Shown piece after piece: positions 9,345 through 18,846 of a stretch of 64,000 nt of DNA. Numbering within the stretch: the stretch's first letter is position 1; each line of letters opens with the position of its first letter. A model generated the notes under the pieces. The model searched no databases and was not told the DNA's origin. It was given only the letters and a program-made list of their open reading frames with translations. Made by a program: the position numbers and the translations under genes. This DNA comes from Limisphaerales bacterium (GTDB lineage Bacteria; Verrucomicrobiota; Verrucomicrobiia; Limisphaerales; UBA1100). The stretch is taken from contig JACNJL010000044.1 in NCBI GenBank assembly GCA_014382585.1, forward strand, positions 43,894 to 107,893. The letters are read 5' to 3'.

Positions 9345-11486
9345 TCAATACGGAAGCGGGAAACGCGTGGTCAGTTCGCGGACACGCTGGCGGACTTTGC
9401 GGGCGGCGTCAACATTTTTTACATCAGCCAAAACCTCGGCGATCATATCGGCAATCGCCGCCATTTCCTCCTCTCGCATCCCCCGCGTGGTCATCGCCGG
9501 CGTGCCCAGCCGTACCCCACTGGCCTTGAACGGCGAGAGCGTCTCAAACGGTATCGTGTTTTTATTCACGGTGATGCCAGCCGTATCGAGCGCTTCCTGG
9601 CATTCCTTGCCAGTGAGGCCCTTGCTTTGCACATCCACCAGCAGCAAATGATTATCCGTGCCTCCACTCACCAACCGGAACCCGTTGCGCTCCATACCAT
9701 CGGCCAAGGATTTGGCATTCAAAATTATTTGCTGTTGGTATTCCTTAAACTCCGGCGCGAGTGCTTCTTTCAAACACACCGCCTTGGCGGCAATCACGTG
9801 CATCAGCGGCCCACCTTGGATTCCCGGGAACACATTGCTGTTGAGCGTCTTGGCATATTCCCCGCGCGCCATAATGAGACCGCCGCGTGGGCCGCGCAAA
9901 GTTTTGTGCGTGGTGGTGGTGACAAAATCCGCGTGCGGTACGGGGCTGGGATGGCATCCGGCGGCCACGAGCCCGGCGATGTGCGCAATGTCCGCCAGCA
10001 ACATCGCGCCGCTCGCCTTGGCAATCTCACCCATCCGCTGGAAATCAATAAGCCGCGGATAGGCACTCGCACCCACGGTGATCATTTGCGGTTTGTGCTC
10101 CATCGCCATTTCGGCGAGTTGATCGTAATCAATCCGCTCGTCGTCCTTACGCACGCCGTAATGGACGATCTCGAAAAATTTGCCGGAGAAGTTCGCCGCG
10201 TTGCCGTGCGTAAGATGGCCGCCGTGGCTGAGATCCATCGTGAGTAATTTATCGCCCGGCTTGAGCACCGCGAAGTACACGCCCATATTTGCGCCGCTGC
10301 CTGAATGCGGCTGGACGTTCACGTAATCCGCGCCGAAAACTTTTTTGGCGCGCTCGATGGCCAGTTCTTCCACGACGTCCACGTGTTCGCAGCCGCCGTA
10401 CCAGCGTTTGCCCGGATAACCCTCGGCGTATTTATTAGTGAGCGTGGAGCCTTGTGCTTCCATCACGGCGGGGCTGGTGAAATTCTCACTGGCGATCAGC
10501 TCAATGTTTTCCTGCTGGCGCTGTTTCTCGTGCCGCAGCACCTCGTCCACATCGGGATCCACCACTTCCACGCGATGATCGGGTTCCAACTTTTCTACGC
10601 GCCGCGCGTGGCGGCCGCCCTCAAAATCTGTCCCGAGAAAATCCCCCAAAATATCCTTGGCCGCTTCTGCTCCGGTTTTGTTTGCCGATAAGCAAAGCAC
10701 ATTGGCGTCGTTATGCTGGCGCGCGAGCACGGCCGTGCCCGGCTCATCAACGAGCGCGGCGCGCACGCCGGATACTTTATTAGCGGCCATACTCATCCCC
10801 ACGCCGGATTTACAAATGAGCACGCCGCGCGCGTGTTGCCCACTGGCCACACTGCGAGCCACCGCCTGAGCGAAGTCGGGATAATCGCAGGACTCCCCGC
10901 TGGCGGGGCCGTAATCCTGAACGGTAATGCCTTGCGCCTCGAGATGCGCGCGCAATGTTTCTTTGAGGGCAAAGCCGCCGTGATCCGCGCCCAGGGCGAG
11001 GGTGTTTTTTTCTGATGCTGGTGTCATTGAAGTTTGATTCACGAAAGGGATGAGCGCCTCGATGCCCTCTTTGATTTGATTACGGCAGACTGTGTAAATT
11101 GCGAGGTCGCCGCCAATGGGATCGGCGATATCCTTACGGTCGGCCGGCAACACCTCCACAAACTCGCGCAGCAAAAAAATCCGCTCGCGGGCCTGCGGGA
11201 AAAAGCGGATGAGATTGTCCACGTGCCCGCTGGCAAGGCCGAAAATATAATCCGATTCGGCGACCATTTCCGGCGTGATCTGCGCGCTGCGCTGGTCGGT
11301 GATGTCGATGCCCAGTTCCTGCATCGCGGTGACTGAGTGCACGCTGGGCGCCGCGCCATCAATAGCACCCAAGCCGGCTGACAGTGCTTCAAAGCCGCTC
11401 TGCTCCTTGGTGAGTTCGCGGAAAAAGCCTTCGGCCATCGGGCTGCGACAAATGTTGCCCGTGCAGATAAAGAGAATTTTTTTCAT
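9345..11486 (-). CDS. glyA: Trifunctional fusion: low-MW protein phosphatase - ribose-5-phosphate isomerase B - serine hydroxymethyltransferase
   Basis: One uninterrupted 713-residue frame contains three complete enzymes. Residues 1-150 are a low-molecular-weight phosphatase: P-loop CTGNICRS (Cys8, Arg14) and the general-acid DP pair at 122-123. Residues 160-300 are RpiB, with [12 protein letters not shown], the catalytic Cys225 in LICKSGVG and [10 protein letters not shown]. Residues 306-713 are serine hydroxymethyltransferase with [12 protein letters not shown] near the start and the PLP lysine Lys528 in [14 protein letters not shown]. Each part is about normal family length. SHMT converts serine and tetrahydrofolate to glycine and methylene-THF, which suits its place 24 bases after purD. 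An internal ATG (11027) between the first two parts has no ribosome-binding site. Which protein the phosphatase acts on is unknown. Confidence 0.95.
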   Translation of the reverse strand: MKKILFICTGNICRSPMAEGFFRELTKEQSGFEALSAGLGAIDGAAPSVHSVTAMQELGIDITDQRSAQITPEMVAESDYIFGLASGHVDNLIRFFPQARERIFLLREFVEVLPADRKDIADPIGGDLAIYTVCRNQIKEGIEALIPFVNQTSMTPASEKNTLALGADHGGFALKETLRAHLEAQGITVQDYGPASGESCDYPDFAQAVARSVASGQHARGVLICKSGVGMSMAANKVSGVRAALVDEPGTAVLARQHNDANVLCLSANKTGAEAAKDILGDFLGTDFEGGRHARRVEKLEPDHRVEVVDPDVDEVLRHEKQRQQENIELIASENFTSPAVMEAQGSTLTNKYAEGYPGKRWYGGCEHVDVVEELAIERAKKVFGADYVNVQPHSGSGANMGVYFAVLKPGDKLLTMDLSHGGHLTHGNAANFSGKFFEIVHYGVRKDDERIDYDQLAEMAMEHKPQMITVGASAYPRLIDFQRMGEIAKASGAMLLADIAHIAGLVAAGCHPSPVPHADFVTTTTHKTLRGPRGGLIMARGEYAKTLNSNVFPGIQGGPLMHVIAAKAVCLKEALAPEFKEYQQQIILNAKSLADGMERNGFRLVSGGTDNHLLLVDVQSKGLTGKECQEALDTAGITVNKNTIPFETLSPFKASGVRLGTPAMTTRGMREEEMAAIADMIAEVLADVKNVDAARKVRQRVRELTTRFPLPY

Positions 11487-11510
11487 TCCCGGTTGGGTGG
11501 ACGCAGCCGG

Positions 11511-12803
11511 TTAATCCTGCAACGCCTTGGCGGCAATATCCCCGCGAACATGCGCGCCTTCAAACTTTATTTTATCCACCGCCGCGTAAGCGAGATCGCG
11601 CGCGGCCTCTAACGTATCGCCCACCGCCGTGACGCCCAGCACGCGGCCGCCGCTGGTGACGAGGGTTTCGCCGTCGCGCTTGGTTCCGGCATGGAAGACT
11701 TTTACGCCTTCCATTCCGTCCGCATCGGTGATGCCGGTGATGGATTTGCCTTTGGCGTAGCTTTCGGGATAACCGCCCGAAGCCATCACCACGCACACGG
11801 CGGCTTGATTGCTCCAGTGCACGTCCATCTCCGCGAGCCGCCGATCGATGCTCGCCTCGAAGAGATCCACCAGATCGGTTTCCAATCGCATCAGATAAAC
11901 CTGCGTTTCCGGATCGCCCCAACGCGCGTTGAATTCCAAAACTTTCGGGCCGTCGGCGGTGAGCATCAGTCCGGGATAAAGCATCCCGCGAAAATCAATG
12001 CCCTCCACCTGACACCCCAACAGCCACGGGTCGATGATGGCCTTCGCGGCTTGTGCCAAATCCTTATCGCTCAAAAACGGCGCGGGCGAAAAGGTACCCA
12101 TCCCGCCGGTGTTGAGGCCCTTATCGCCGTCAAGCGCGCGTTTGTGATCTTGCGATGTGGGAAACAAAATGGTGGTGCGCCCGTCGCACATCACGTGCAA
12201 CGAAATTTCGGTACCCTCCAAAAATTCCTGAATCACCACTTCATCGCCCGCCTCGCCGAATTGTTGATCGACCATTACCGAGTCAATCGCCGCCTCCGCT
12301 TCCTCCAATGTCTCGCAAATCAAAACCCCTTTGCCCAGCGCGAGGCCATCCGCCTTCACCACGCAACGCCCATTCAACTCGCCCGCAAACGCCTTGGCCG
12401 CTGTTGGAAAATTAAACGTGCCCGCGCGGGCGGTGGGGATGCTGTGCCGCGCCATGAAATCCTGCGCGAAAACCTTCGACGATTCAAACTGCGCCGCCTC
12501 CGCGTTCGGCCCCCAAATGCGCAAATCATTTTCCTCGAACAAATCCACAATGCCCCCCGCCAGCGGATTATCCGGCCCCACCACGGTGAGGTCCGGTTGA
12601 TGCGCCCGCGCGAAATCCAGCAACGCCTCCAAATCCTCCGCACCCACCGGCACGCACTCCACCGGCTCCCCGCCCGCGGTGACCTCCCCTGCGATGCCGC
12701 CATTCCCCGGCGCCACCCAAAGCCGCTTCACCCGTTCGCTCTGCGCCAACTTCCAAGCCAATGCGTGCTCCCGCCCGCCACCGCCGATGAGGAGAATGTT
12801 CAT
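11511..12803 (-). CDS. purD: Phosphoribosylamine-glycine ligase
   Basis: A 430-residue PurD. It starts with MNILLIGGGGREHALAWKL, the N-terminal nucleotide-binding loop typical of the family, continues through the ATP-grasp domain (KADGLALGKGV, EEFLEGTEIS-like EFLEGTEISLHV, LNTGGMGTFSP) and ends with the usual C-terminal domain (VLGVTAVGDTLEAARDLAY). It joins 5-phosphoribosylamine and glycine using ATP, the second step of purine synthesis. It overlaps purM by four bases, and the next gene downstream carries the glycine-forming enzyme GlyA. Length is normal. Confidence 0.97.
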   Translation of the reverse strand: MNILLIGGGGREHALAWKLAQSERVKRLWVAPGNGGIAGEVTAGGEPVECVPVGAEDLEALLDFARAHQPDLTVVGPDNPLAGGIVDLFEENDLRIWGPNAEAAQFESSKVFAQDFMARHSIPTARAGTFNFPTAAKAFAGELNGRCVVKADGLALGKGVLICETLEEAEAAIDSVMVDQQFGEAGDEVVIQEFLEGTEISLHVMCDGRTTILFPTSQDHKRALDGDKGLNTGGMGTFSPAPFLSDKDLAQAAKAIIDPWLLGCQVEGIDFRGMLYPGLMLTADGPKVLEFNARWGDPETQVYLMRLETDLVDLFEASIDRRLAEMDVHWSNQAAVCVVMASGGYPESYAKGKSITGITDADGMEGVKVFHAGTKRDGETLVTSGGRVLGVTAVGDTLEAARDLAYAAVDKIKFEGAHVRGDIAAKALQD

Positions 12804-13855
12804 TGCGCCAACTTAACTTTGCCCCGCCCTTTTGTCACGTCGCCGATGATCCACGCGTTGTGGCCTCGGCGGCGGATGCTTCGGAGAATGCCGTCGGCTT
12901 TGGGGCCGCTGACGATGGCGGTCATGCCGATGCCCATATTGAAAACTTGATGCATCTCGGCGGTGGACACCTTGCCGTGTTTTTGGATGAGCTCGAACAC
13001 CGGCAGCACGGGCCACGTACCTTGGCGAATCGTGACACCGCAACGCTTTGGCAGCACGCGCGGGATGTTGTCGATGAAGCCGCCGCCGGTGATGTGCGCG
13101 AGGCCCTTAATGGCGCGGGCGCGGCGGGGTTTATTGAAACTCTTCAGCAACGCCTGCACGAGCGGGCCGTAGCTGACGTGGATTTTCAGCAGCTCATCGC
13201 CCGCGCTGCAGCCCAGCTCGGGCACGCGGGTACGGGGCTTGAGTTTCATCGTTTCAAAAAATACTTTGCGCGCGAGCGAATAGCCGTTGGTGTGCAGTCC
13301 GCTGCTGGCGATACCGATGACCGCATCTCCGGGCTTGATGCCGCGTCCGTCAAGCATCGCACTTTTTTCGACCACGCCGACGATGGTGCCGCTGACGTCG
13401 TACTCGCCTTTTTTATAAAAGGTGGACATCTGCGCCGTCTCGCCGCCGATGAGGGCGCAGTTGTTTTCCGCGCAACCGAGGGCGAATCCGGCGATGATTT
13501 GCTCAAACACATTCGGCTCCAACACGCCGGTGCCGAGGTAATCCAGAAAAAATAATGGCTCCGCGCCAAGCACCGCGATGTCATCCACGCAGTGGTTCAC
13601 GAGATCCTGCCCAATGGTGTGATGGCGCTTCATCGCAAAGGCGACCTTGAGCTTGGTGCCCACGCCATCGACGCTGGAGACGAGCACGGGGTTTTTGTAT
13701 TTGCCCGGCTTAAGCGCGAAGAGACCGCCGAAACCGCCGACTTTGCCGAGCACTTCAGGGCGCGATGCGGATTTAAGCAGGCGCGAGAGGCCGGCTTTCA
13801 CTTGATTGCCCAGCGCGAGGTCCACGCCGGCTTGTGCGTATGCGGTTTTACCCAT
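12800..13855 (-). CDS. purM: Phosphoribosylformylglycinamidine cyclo-ligase (AIR synthetase)
   Basis: A 351-residue PurM, which closes the imidazole ring of aminoimidazole ribotide. The start is the ATG at 13855 (MGKTAYAQAGVD), the typical PurM N-terminus; the nine upstream in-frame codons come from the repeat described below and are not family sequence. Motifs include SSVDGVGTKLKVAF, CVDDIAVLGAEPLFFLDY and HITGGGFIDNIPRVLP. It overlaps purD by four bases, while 114 bases of repetitive DNA separate it from purF, the only sizeable gap within the operon. Confidence 0.97.
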   Translation of the reverse strand: MGKTAYAQAGVDLALGNQVKAGLSRLLKSASRPEVLGKVGGFGGLFALKPGKYKNPVLVSSVDGVGTKLKVAFAMKRHHTIGQDLVNHCVDDIAVLGAEPLFFLDYLGTGVLEPNVFEQIIAGFALGCAENNCALIGGETAQMSTFYKKGEYDVSGTIVGVVEKSAMLDGRGIKPGDAVIGIASSGLHTNGYSLARKVFFETMKLKPRTRVPELGCSAGDELLKIHVSYGPLVQALLKSFNKPRRARAIKGLAHITGGGFIDNIPRVLPKRCGVTIRQGTWPVLPVFELIQKHGKVSTAEMHQVFNMGIGMTAIVSGPKADGILRSIRRRGHNAWIIGDVTKGRGKVKLAQ

Positions 13856-13856
13856 A

Positions 13857-13975
13857 GTGAATGACCAATGACCAATGACCAATCACCAAGGAATGCCGAA
13901 TGACAAAATGACCCATTGGGGTTTGGGGCTTGGTCATTCCTTGGTCATTGGATTTTGGGAATTGGTCATTCATAA
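13857..13975. repeat. ATGACCA heptamer repeat arranged as an imperfect inverted repeat
   Basis: Three perfect tandem ATGACCA units start at 13861, followed by degenerate ones. The mirror sequence TTGGTCATT recurs three times between 13930 and 13972. The 11-base arm ACCAAGGAATG (13885-13895) pairs perfectly with CATTCCTTGGT (13936-13946), and the match extends outward with one mismatch. The element fills the purF-purM gap and supplies the purF stop codon (13970-13972). A weaker relative, TTGGGCATTGGGCATT, lies near 100-115 before the L,D-transpeptidase gene. A short mobile or structural repeat is likely, but its family is not known to me. Confidence 0.7.
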
Positions 13976-15427
13976 CAGTCTAGGCTGCGTGTCTTCCGCC
14001 ACGAGACTCTTGGCGCGGTCGCGTTGGCGTTCCATAATGTGCTTGTCCACGGCGGGATCGTATTCCACTGGATAATTTCCATCGTAACACGCCATGCAAA
14101 ATGATTCCTTCGGATGACCGGTGGCGCGCACCATTCCCTCCTGTGAAAGATAATTCAGCGAGTCGGCATTGAGATAAGTGCAAATTTCTTCAATCGTATT
14201 ATTGGCGGCCATCAACTTACTGCGATCAGGAAAATCAATCCCGTACACGCACGGATTTTTGTGCGGCGGGCAGCTCACCAAAACGTGCACTTCTTTCGCG
14301 CCGGCTTCTTTGAGGCTGTTGACGCGCTTTTTACAGGTGGTGCCGCGCACGATCGAATCATCCACGATGATCACGCGCTTGTCCTTCACCAATTCCGTGA
14401 TGAGATTGAGCTTCACGCGCACATTGAAATCGCGGATGAGCTGGCTCGGTTGTAAAAAACTGCGGCCCACGTAGTGGTTGCGGACGAACGCCATCTCGAA
14501 AGGGATGCCACTCTCGTGCGCATAACCCAGCGCGGCGCAATTCCCGCTATCGGGAATGGGCACCACAATGTCCGCGTCGATGGGGTTTTCGCGCGCCAGT
14601 TCGCGGCCCATTTCCACGCGCACCGTGTGGACGTTGCGACCGTCAAGATTGCTATCGGGCCGTGAAAAGTAGACGTACTCGAATATACAAAACGACCGCT
14701 TCTCCTGTTCGGGAAAAGCCTCGATGCTACGCAATCCGTCATCATTGATGATGACAATTTCGCCCGGCGCCACATCGCGCACAAACTTCGCCTCAATCAA
14801 ATCCAACGCGCACGTTTCGCTGCTGAGCACGTACGCGCCGCTGGCGAGCTGGCCGATGCACAGCGGGCGGAAGCCGTGCGGATCGCGCACGCCGATCAAT
14901 TCGTTCTCGGTCATAATGATGAGAGAGAACGCGCCTTCGAGTTTGCGGATGGTGTTGACGAGCGTGTTCTCGCCATTGCTCGTCGGCTGCGCGAGCCAGT
15001 GCAACACGATTTCGCTATCAACGGTGGTTTGAAAAATAGAGCCGCGTTCTTCGAGTTCCTCGCGCAGCGCGGCGGCGTTGGTGAGGTTGCCGTTGTGGGC
15101 GATGGAAATTTGACCGCGCGAACAATCCACTGTAAGCGGCTGTGCATTGCCGATGTTGGAACTGCCGGTGGTGGAATAACGCGCGTGGCCGATGGCGGTG
15201 TGGCCAACCAATTCGTGCAGCACTTTGCCTTTGAACACCTGCGGCACGAGGCCCATCCCTTTGTGCTCGCGAAACTGCGTGCCGTCGTTGGCGACAATGC
15301 CGGCGCTTTCCTGTCCGCGATGCTGCAGTGCGTACAAGCCGTAGTACGTCAGCTCAGCGGCATTGGGATGGCCGTGCACGCCGAACACGCCGCAGTAGTG
15401 TTTAGGGTAATCCTGTTCGTCGTTCAT
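13970..15427 (-). CDS. purF: Amidophosphoribosyltransferase
   Basis: A 485-residue PurF, which makes 5-phosphoribosylamine from PRPP and glutamine and commits flux to purines. The short propeptide MNDEQDYPKHY precedes Cys12, the expected N-terminal nucleophile of the glutaminase domain (CGVFGVHGH). The PRPP loop is VIIVDDSIVRGTTCK. Cysteines in FCIFEYVYFS, VSCPPHKNPC and FCMACYDG match the iron-sulphur type of PurF known from Bacillus rather than the E. coli type. It lies 15 bases downstream of purL. Its stop codon sits inside the heptamer repeat, so the last residues may have been altered by insertion of that element. Confidence 0.97.
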   Translation of the reverse strand: MNDEQDYPKHYCGVFGVHGHPNAAELTYYGLYALQHRGQESAGIVANDGTQFREHKGMGLVPQVFKGKVLHELVGHTAIGHARYSTTGSSNIGNAQPLTVDCSRGQISIAHNGNLTNAAALREELEERGSIFQTTVDSEIVLHWLAQPTSNGENTLVNTIRKLEGAFSLIIMTENELIGVRDPHGFRPLCIGQLASGAYVLSSETCALDLIEAKFVRDVAPGEIVIINDDGLRSIEAFPEQEKRSFCIFEYVYFSRPDSNLDGRNVHTVRVEMGRELARENPIDADIVVPIPDSGNCAALGYAHESGIPFEMAFVRNHYVGRSFLQPSQLIRDFNVRVKLNLITELVKDKRVIIVDDSIVRGTTCKKRVNSLKEAGAKEVHVLVSCPPHKNPCVYGIDFPDRSKLMAANNTIEEICTYLNADSLNYLSQEGMVRATGHPKESFCMACYDGNYPVEYDPAVDKHIMERQRDRAKSLVAEDTQPRLL

Positions 15428-15442
15428 CCCACGCTCATTCTG

Positions 15443-17767
15443 CTAGGCCATTGCGTTGTCGATTGAGTTCCACCAAAGATCGTGCAAGCCGGCAACCTCC
15501 CACGACCACTCGCCGGTCGTCGACTTAATTTTCAACGCCGCGCCTGTTTCGGCGTCCACCGTCCCGATGCGCCGCGCGGGTACGCTCATCAACTTGGCGC
15601 GCTCGATGGCTTTCACGGAGTCCAATTCCGAAGTGGTGATGACGATGCGCCCGAGGGTTTCGCCAAACAAAAGGGCATCGAGACGTTCGCAATCAATTTC
15701 GGCTAAATCAATTTCTGCGCCGATGAAGCGCGGGGTGTTGCGGCCTTCGACTTTGGAGAAGCAGCATTCCGCCAAGGTCACGGCGAGGCCGCCCTCGGCG
15801 CAGTCGTGCGCGCTTTTTACCAAACCACTTTGGATGAGGCCCAGCAGTGTGGTGCCGAGCGTGCGTTCGGTTTCCAAATTGCAACGCGCCGGCGTGCCGT
15901 TTTTTTGCTCGTGCAACACTTGCAAATACGCCGAGCCGCCGAGGCCGCACAATGGATCGTCGGTGTCCACCGGTTCGCCGAGCAAAATAATCGCGTCGCC
16001 GTCGTCCTTGAACCACTGCGTTGTCACGTGGTCCGCGTCTTCGATAAGGCCCACCATCGCCATTGTGGGCGTGGGGTCGATGGCGCTTTTGGGGTTTTGA
16101 TTGTAGAGGCTGACGTTGCCGCCGGTGACGGGCGCATCAAACGCCGCGCAGCCCTCGGCCAGACCGCGCACGGATTCCTTCAATTGCCAAAACAACTCCG
16201 GGTTATGCGGGTTGCCGAAATTTAAATTATCGGTGGAACCAATCGGCGTGGCGCCGCTGCACGCGAGGTTGCGCGCGCATTCGGCGACGGCAGCCTTCGC
16301 GCCCTCGAAGGGATCGAGATAAACGTGCGTGGCATTGCAATCCACGGCGAGAGCGAGAATTTTTTCAGGGAACGCGCCGTTGCGGTCTGTGCCATTGTCA
16401 GCGCCGGGAACGCTGTCGGCTTTGATACGGATGACTGCGGCATCGCTGCCGGGATTGACCATCGTGTTGGCGCGCACCATGTGGTCGTACTGGCGGTAGA
16501 CCCAATTTTTGGAAGCGATGGTCGGCCACTTGAGCAGTTTGCCGAGAGCGGCGGTGGGGTCTCCCACGTCGTCGATGCCTTCTAAAGTGAACGCACGCAC
16601 ATCGGCGAGGTACTGAGGCTCCTGCGCTTCGCGGTGATAAATGGGCGCGTCATCGGCGAGCTTGCTGGCGGGCAGATCGACGACTATGTCGCCGTGATTT
16701 TTTACGACCATTTGGCCCGTGCCCGTCACGTTGCCAATTTCGGCCCACGGCAAATCCCATTTATCGAAAATGCGTTTGACTTCCTCCTCGCGACCTTGCT
16801 CCACGATGATGAGCATGCGCTCCTGCGATTCGCTCAGCAAAATTTCGTAGGGCGTCATGCCGGGGCTACGTTGCGGCACCTTGGCCAAATCGATCTCAAT
16901 GCCCGTGCCGCCGCGCGCCGCGGTTTCGCAAGTGGAACACGTGAGGCCCGCGGCACCCATATCCTGAATGCCCGCAACCGCTCCGGTGGCGAGCAACTCA
17001 AGACAGGCTTCCATGCAGAGCTTTTCCATGAAGGGATCGCCCACTTGCACCGCGCCGCGCTGGTGTTCGGCGGATTCCTCGGTGAGATCCTGCGAGGCAA
17101 ACGCCGCACCCGCGAGCCCATCGCGTCCCGTGGCGGGGCCGACATAAAAAACCGGGTTGCCCACGCCCTTTGCCGCGCCGCGCGCAATTTGGTCGTGCCG
17201 CAACACGCCCAGCGCGAAGGCGTTCACGAGTGGATTGCCCTCGTAGCTTTTATCAAAATAAACTTCGCCTCCGACCGTCGGAATGCCAAAGCAATTTCCG
17301 TAATGCGCGATGCCGCTGACCACGCCGCGAAAGAGCCGCCGCACTTCGGGGTTGGAAAGCTCACCAAAGCGCAGCGAGTTGATGGCGCAAACCGGCCGCG
17401 CGCCCATCGTAAAAATATCGCGAATGATCCCACCCACGCCGGTAGCCGCGCCTTGGAAGGGTTCCACAGCACTGGGGTGATTGTGGCTTTCAATCTTGAA
17501 TGAAATGGCGAGGCCATCGCCAATGTCGAGAATACCGGCATTCTCCTCGCCCGCCGCCACGAGCACACGCGGTGATTGAGTGGGGAAGCCCTTTAATAAA
17601 GCGCGTGTGTTTTTGTACGAACAATGCTCGCTCCACATCACGCTGAAGATGCCCAACTCGGTGTAATTGGGCGCGCGCCCGAGTAATTCCAAAATGCCTT
17701 CGTACTCCTCTGGCGTGAGGTTGTGCTCGGCAACCAATTCCGGCGTGATTGCGGGATCGGCGGCCAT
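15443..17767 (-). CDS. purL: Phosphoribosylformylglycinamidine synthase, large subunit
   Basis: A 774-residue small-type PurL, which works as a complex with PurS and PurQ to turn FGAR into FGAM. Visible are the N-terminal [25 protein letters not shown] region, the [11 protein letters not shown] motif, and two AIR-synthase-like halves ([19 protein letters not shown] and [18 protein letters not shown]). The ATG overlaps the purQ stop by one base (TGATG). The small size and the partner genes identify the Bacillus/archaeal three-subunit system, not the single-chain enzyme of E. coli. Confidence 0.97.
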   Translation of the reverse strand: MAADPAITPELVAEHNLTPEEYEGILELLGRAPNYTELGIFSVMWSEHCSYKNTRALLKGFPTQSPRVLVAAGEENAGILDIGDGLAISFKIESHNHPSAVEPFQGAATGVGGIIRDIFTMGARPVCAINSLRFGELSNPEVRRLFRGVVSGIAHYGNCFGIPTVGGEVYFDKSYEGNPLVNAFALGVLRHDQIARGAAKGVGNPVFYVGPATGRDGLAGAAFASQDLTEESAEHQRGAVQVGDPFMEKLCMEACLELLATGAVAGIQDMGAAGLTCSTCETAARGGTGIEIDLAKVPQRSPGMTPYEILLSESQERMLIIVEQGREEEVKRIFDKWDLPWAEIGNVTGTGQMVVKNHGDIVVDLPASKLADDAPIYHREAQEPQYLADVRAFTLEGIDDVGDPTAALGKLLKWPTIASKNWVYRQYDHMVRANTMVNPGSDAAVIRIKADSVPGADNGTDRNGAFPEKILALAVDCNATHVYLDPFEGAKAAVAECARNLACSGATPIGSTDNLNFGNPHNPELFWQLKESVRGLAEGCAAFDAPVTGGNVSLYNQNPKSAIDPTPTMAMVGLIEDADHVTTQWFKDDGDAIILLGEPVDTDDPLCGLGGSAYLQVLHEQKNGTPARCNLETERTLGTTLLGLIQSGLVKSAHDCAEGGLAVTLAECCFSKVEGRNTPRFIGAEIDLAEIDCERLDALLFGETLGRIVITTSELDSVKAIERAKLMSVPARRIGTVDAETGAALKIKSTTGEWSWEVAGLHDLWWNSIDNAMA

Positions 17768-18480
17768 CAGGCGGAGGCGAGGTTGGGTTGGGATTTAAGT
17801 GTGGCGATGAGGCTTTCGAAAATGAGGCGGCCATCATCTTCGCCGAGGGCGGGTTCGGCGGCGCGTTCGGGGTGGGGCATCATGCCAGCGACGTTGCGTT
17901 TTCCGTTGCAGATGCCGGCGATGTTGGCGCGCGATCCGTTGGGGTTGGCGTGGTCGGTGAGGTCGCCTTCGACGTCGACGTACTGGAACAGGATTTGGTC
18001 GTTGTCCTCGAGTGACTGCAGGGTTTCGTCGTCACAAAAATAATTGCCCTCACCATGGGCGATGGGGATGCGGAGGTTTTTGCCTTCGGGGATTTGGCCG
18101 GTGAAGGGCGAGTCGTGCGTGGCGGTTTGCAGGTAAACGTGTTCGCAGCGGAATTGTAGCGAGCGGTTGCGAATGAGCGCGCCGGGGAGCATCCCCGCTT
18201 CACAGAGGATTTGGAACCCATTGCAGATGCCGAGTACGTGGCCGCCGTTATCGGCAAATTCTTTGACCGCCGCCATCACGGGGCTGAAGCGCGCGATGGA
18301 GCCGGTGCGGAGATAATCGCCATAGCTGAATCCGCCGGGGATGAACACCGCATCGGCATCGCCCACCGAGTTTTCCTTGTGCCACAGCAATTCCGTGGGG
18401 CGACCGAGCACATTGCGCAGCACGTGCACGCAATCCTGGTCGCAATTGGAGCCGGGGAATTGGAGGACCGCGAACTTCAT
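17767..18480 (-). CDS. purQ: Phosphoribosylformylglycinamidine synthase, glutaminase subunit
   Basis: A 237-residue class I glutamine amidotransferase that supplies ammonia to PurL. The nucleophile is Cys86 in VLGICNGFQ; the oxyanion region is [15 protein letters not shown] near residues 47-60; the catalytic His-x-Glu pair lies near the C-terminus ([11 protein letters not shown]). It sits between purS and purL with one-base overlaps on both sides, so the three subunits are translated in a coupled manner. Confidence 0.97.
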   Translation of the reverse strand: MKFAVLQFPGSNCDQDCVHVLRNVLGRPTELLWHKENSVGDADAVFIPGGFSYGDYLRTGSIARFSPVMAAVKEFADNGGHVLGICNGFQILCEAGMLPGALIRNRSLQFRCEHVYLQTATHDSPFTGQIPEGKNLRIPIAHGEGNYFCDDETLQSLEDNDQILFQYVDVEGDLTDHANPNGSRANIAGICNGKRNVAGMMPHPERAAEPALGEDDGRLIFESLIATLKSQPNLASA

Positions 18481-18719
18481 CAGTCCTCGAAAACGAGCCG
18501 GTAGTCTTCGATATTCGGGTTGGCGAGGAATTTATCGGCGTATTCGCTGAGCTTGGCCTCGACCGTTTCGCGGTCGCCGTCCATTTCGATTTCCACGTAT
18601 TTGCCGATGCGCACGTCGCCCACGCCGGAGCAGCCCATGTGCTCCAGAGCGGTTTGCACGGTCTTGCCCTGTGGATCGAGTACCGCGCGCTTGGGGGTGA
18701 TGATGACTTTGGCTTTCAT
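18480..18719 (-). CDS. purS: Phosphoribosylformylglycinamidine synthase subunit PurS
   Basis: A 79-residue PurS that bridges PurL and PurQ. The start is the ATG at 18719 ([18 protein letters not shown]); the upstream in-frame extension to 18779 reads as untranslated leader. Typical features are [16 protein letters not shown] and [13 protein letters not shown]. It is the first gene of the purine operon. A purine-rich GAAGGA touches the start codon directly, too close for a normal ribosome-binding site. I see no purine riboswitch signature in the 127 bases before it. Confidence 0.95.
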   Translation of the reverse strand: MKAKVIITPKRAVLDPQGKTVQTALEHMGCSGVGDVRIGKYVEIEMDGDRETVEAKLSEYADKFLANPNIEDYRLVFED

Positions 18720-18798
18720 TCCTTCAAAAAAGGTGTGCCCACCAAAGACAGTATTTGCCTGCCTGCGGTCAAGGGGCATTTATTGGGGTTATTGACAT

Positions 18799-18826
18799 AA
18801 AAAAAGGCACCCCTTTAGAGGGTGCC
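18799..18826 (-). terminator. Intrinsic terminator downstream of the pseudopilin gene
   Basis: On the minus strand GGCACCC pairs with GGGTGCC around a short AT-containing loop and is followed directly by seven T residues. It lies 20 bases past the pseudopilin stop codon and separates that gene from the purine operon. It is the only textbook hairpin-plus-T-run terminator I find in the window. Confidence 0.9.
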
Positions 18827-18846
18827 TTCGTGAAAATACCCGTGCT

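Noticed and set aside
9345..11486. Possibility that the phosphatase-RpiB-GlyA frame is three genes joined by an error
   Set aside because: The frame is continuous, linkers are short and natural, and no ribosome-binding site precedes the internal ATG at 11027. One sequencing error could not remove both junctions without leaving a frame shift.
11691..12950. A 419-codon plus-strand frame opposite purD and purM
   Set aside because: The minus-strand genes have complete family motifs; the antisense product has low-complexity His/Arg-rich composition.
13857..13975. CRISPR-like array
   Set aside because: The units are seven bases long, tandem and partly inverted, with no spacers of constant length and no cas genes nearby.
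18720..18846. Purine or glycine riboswitch before purS
   Set aside because: The short region holds the upstream terminator and no conserved aptamer elements that I can recognise.
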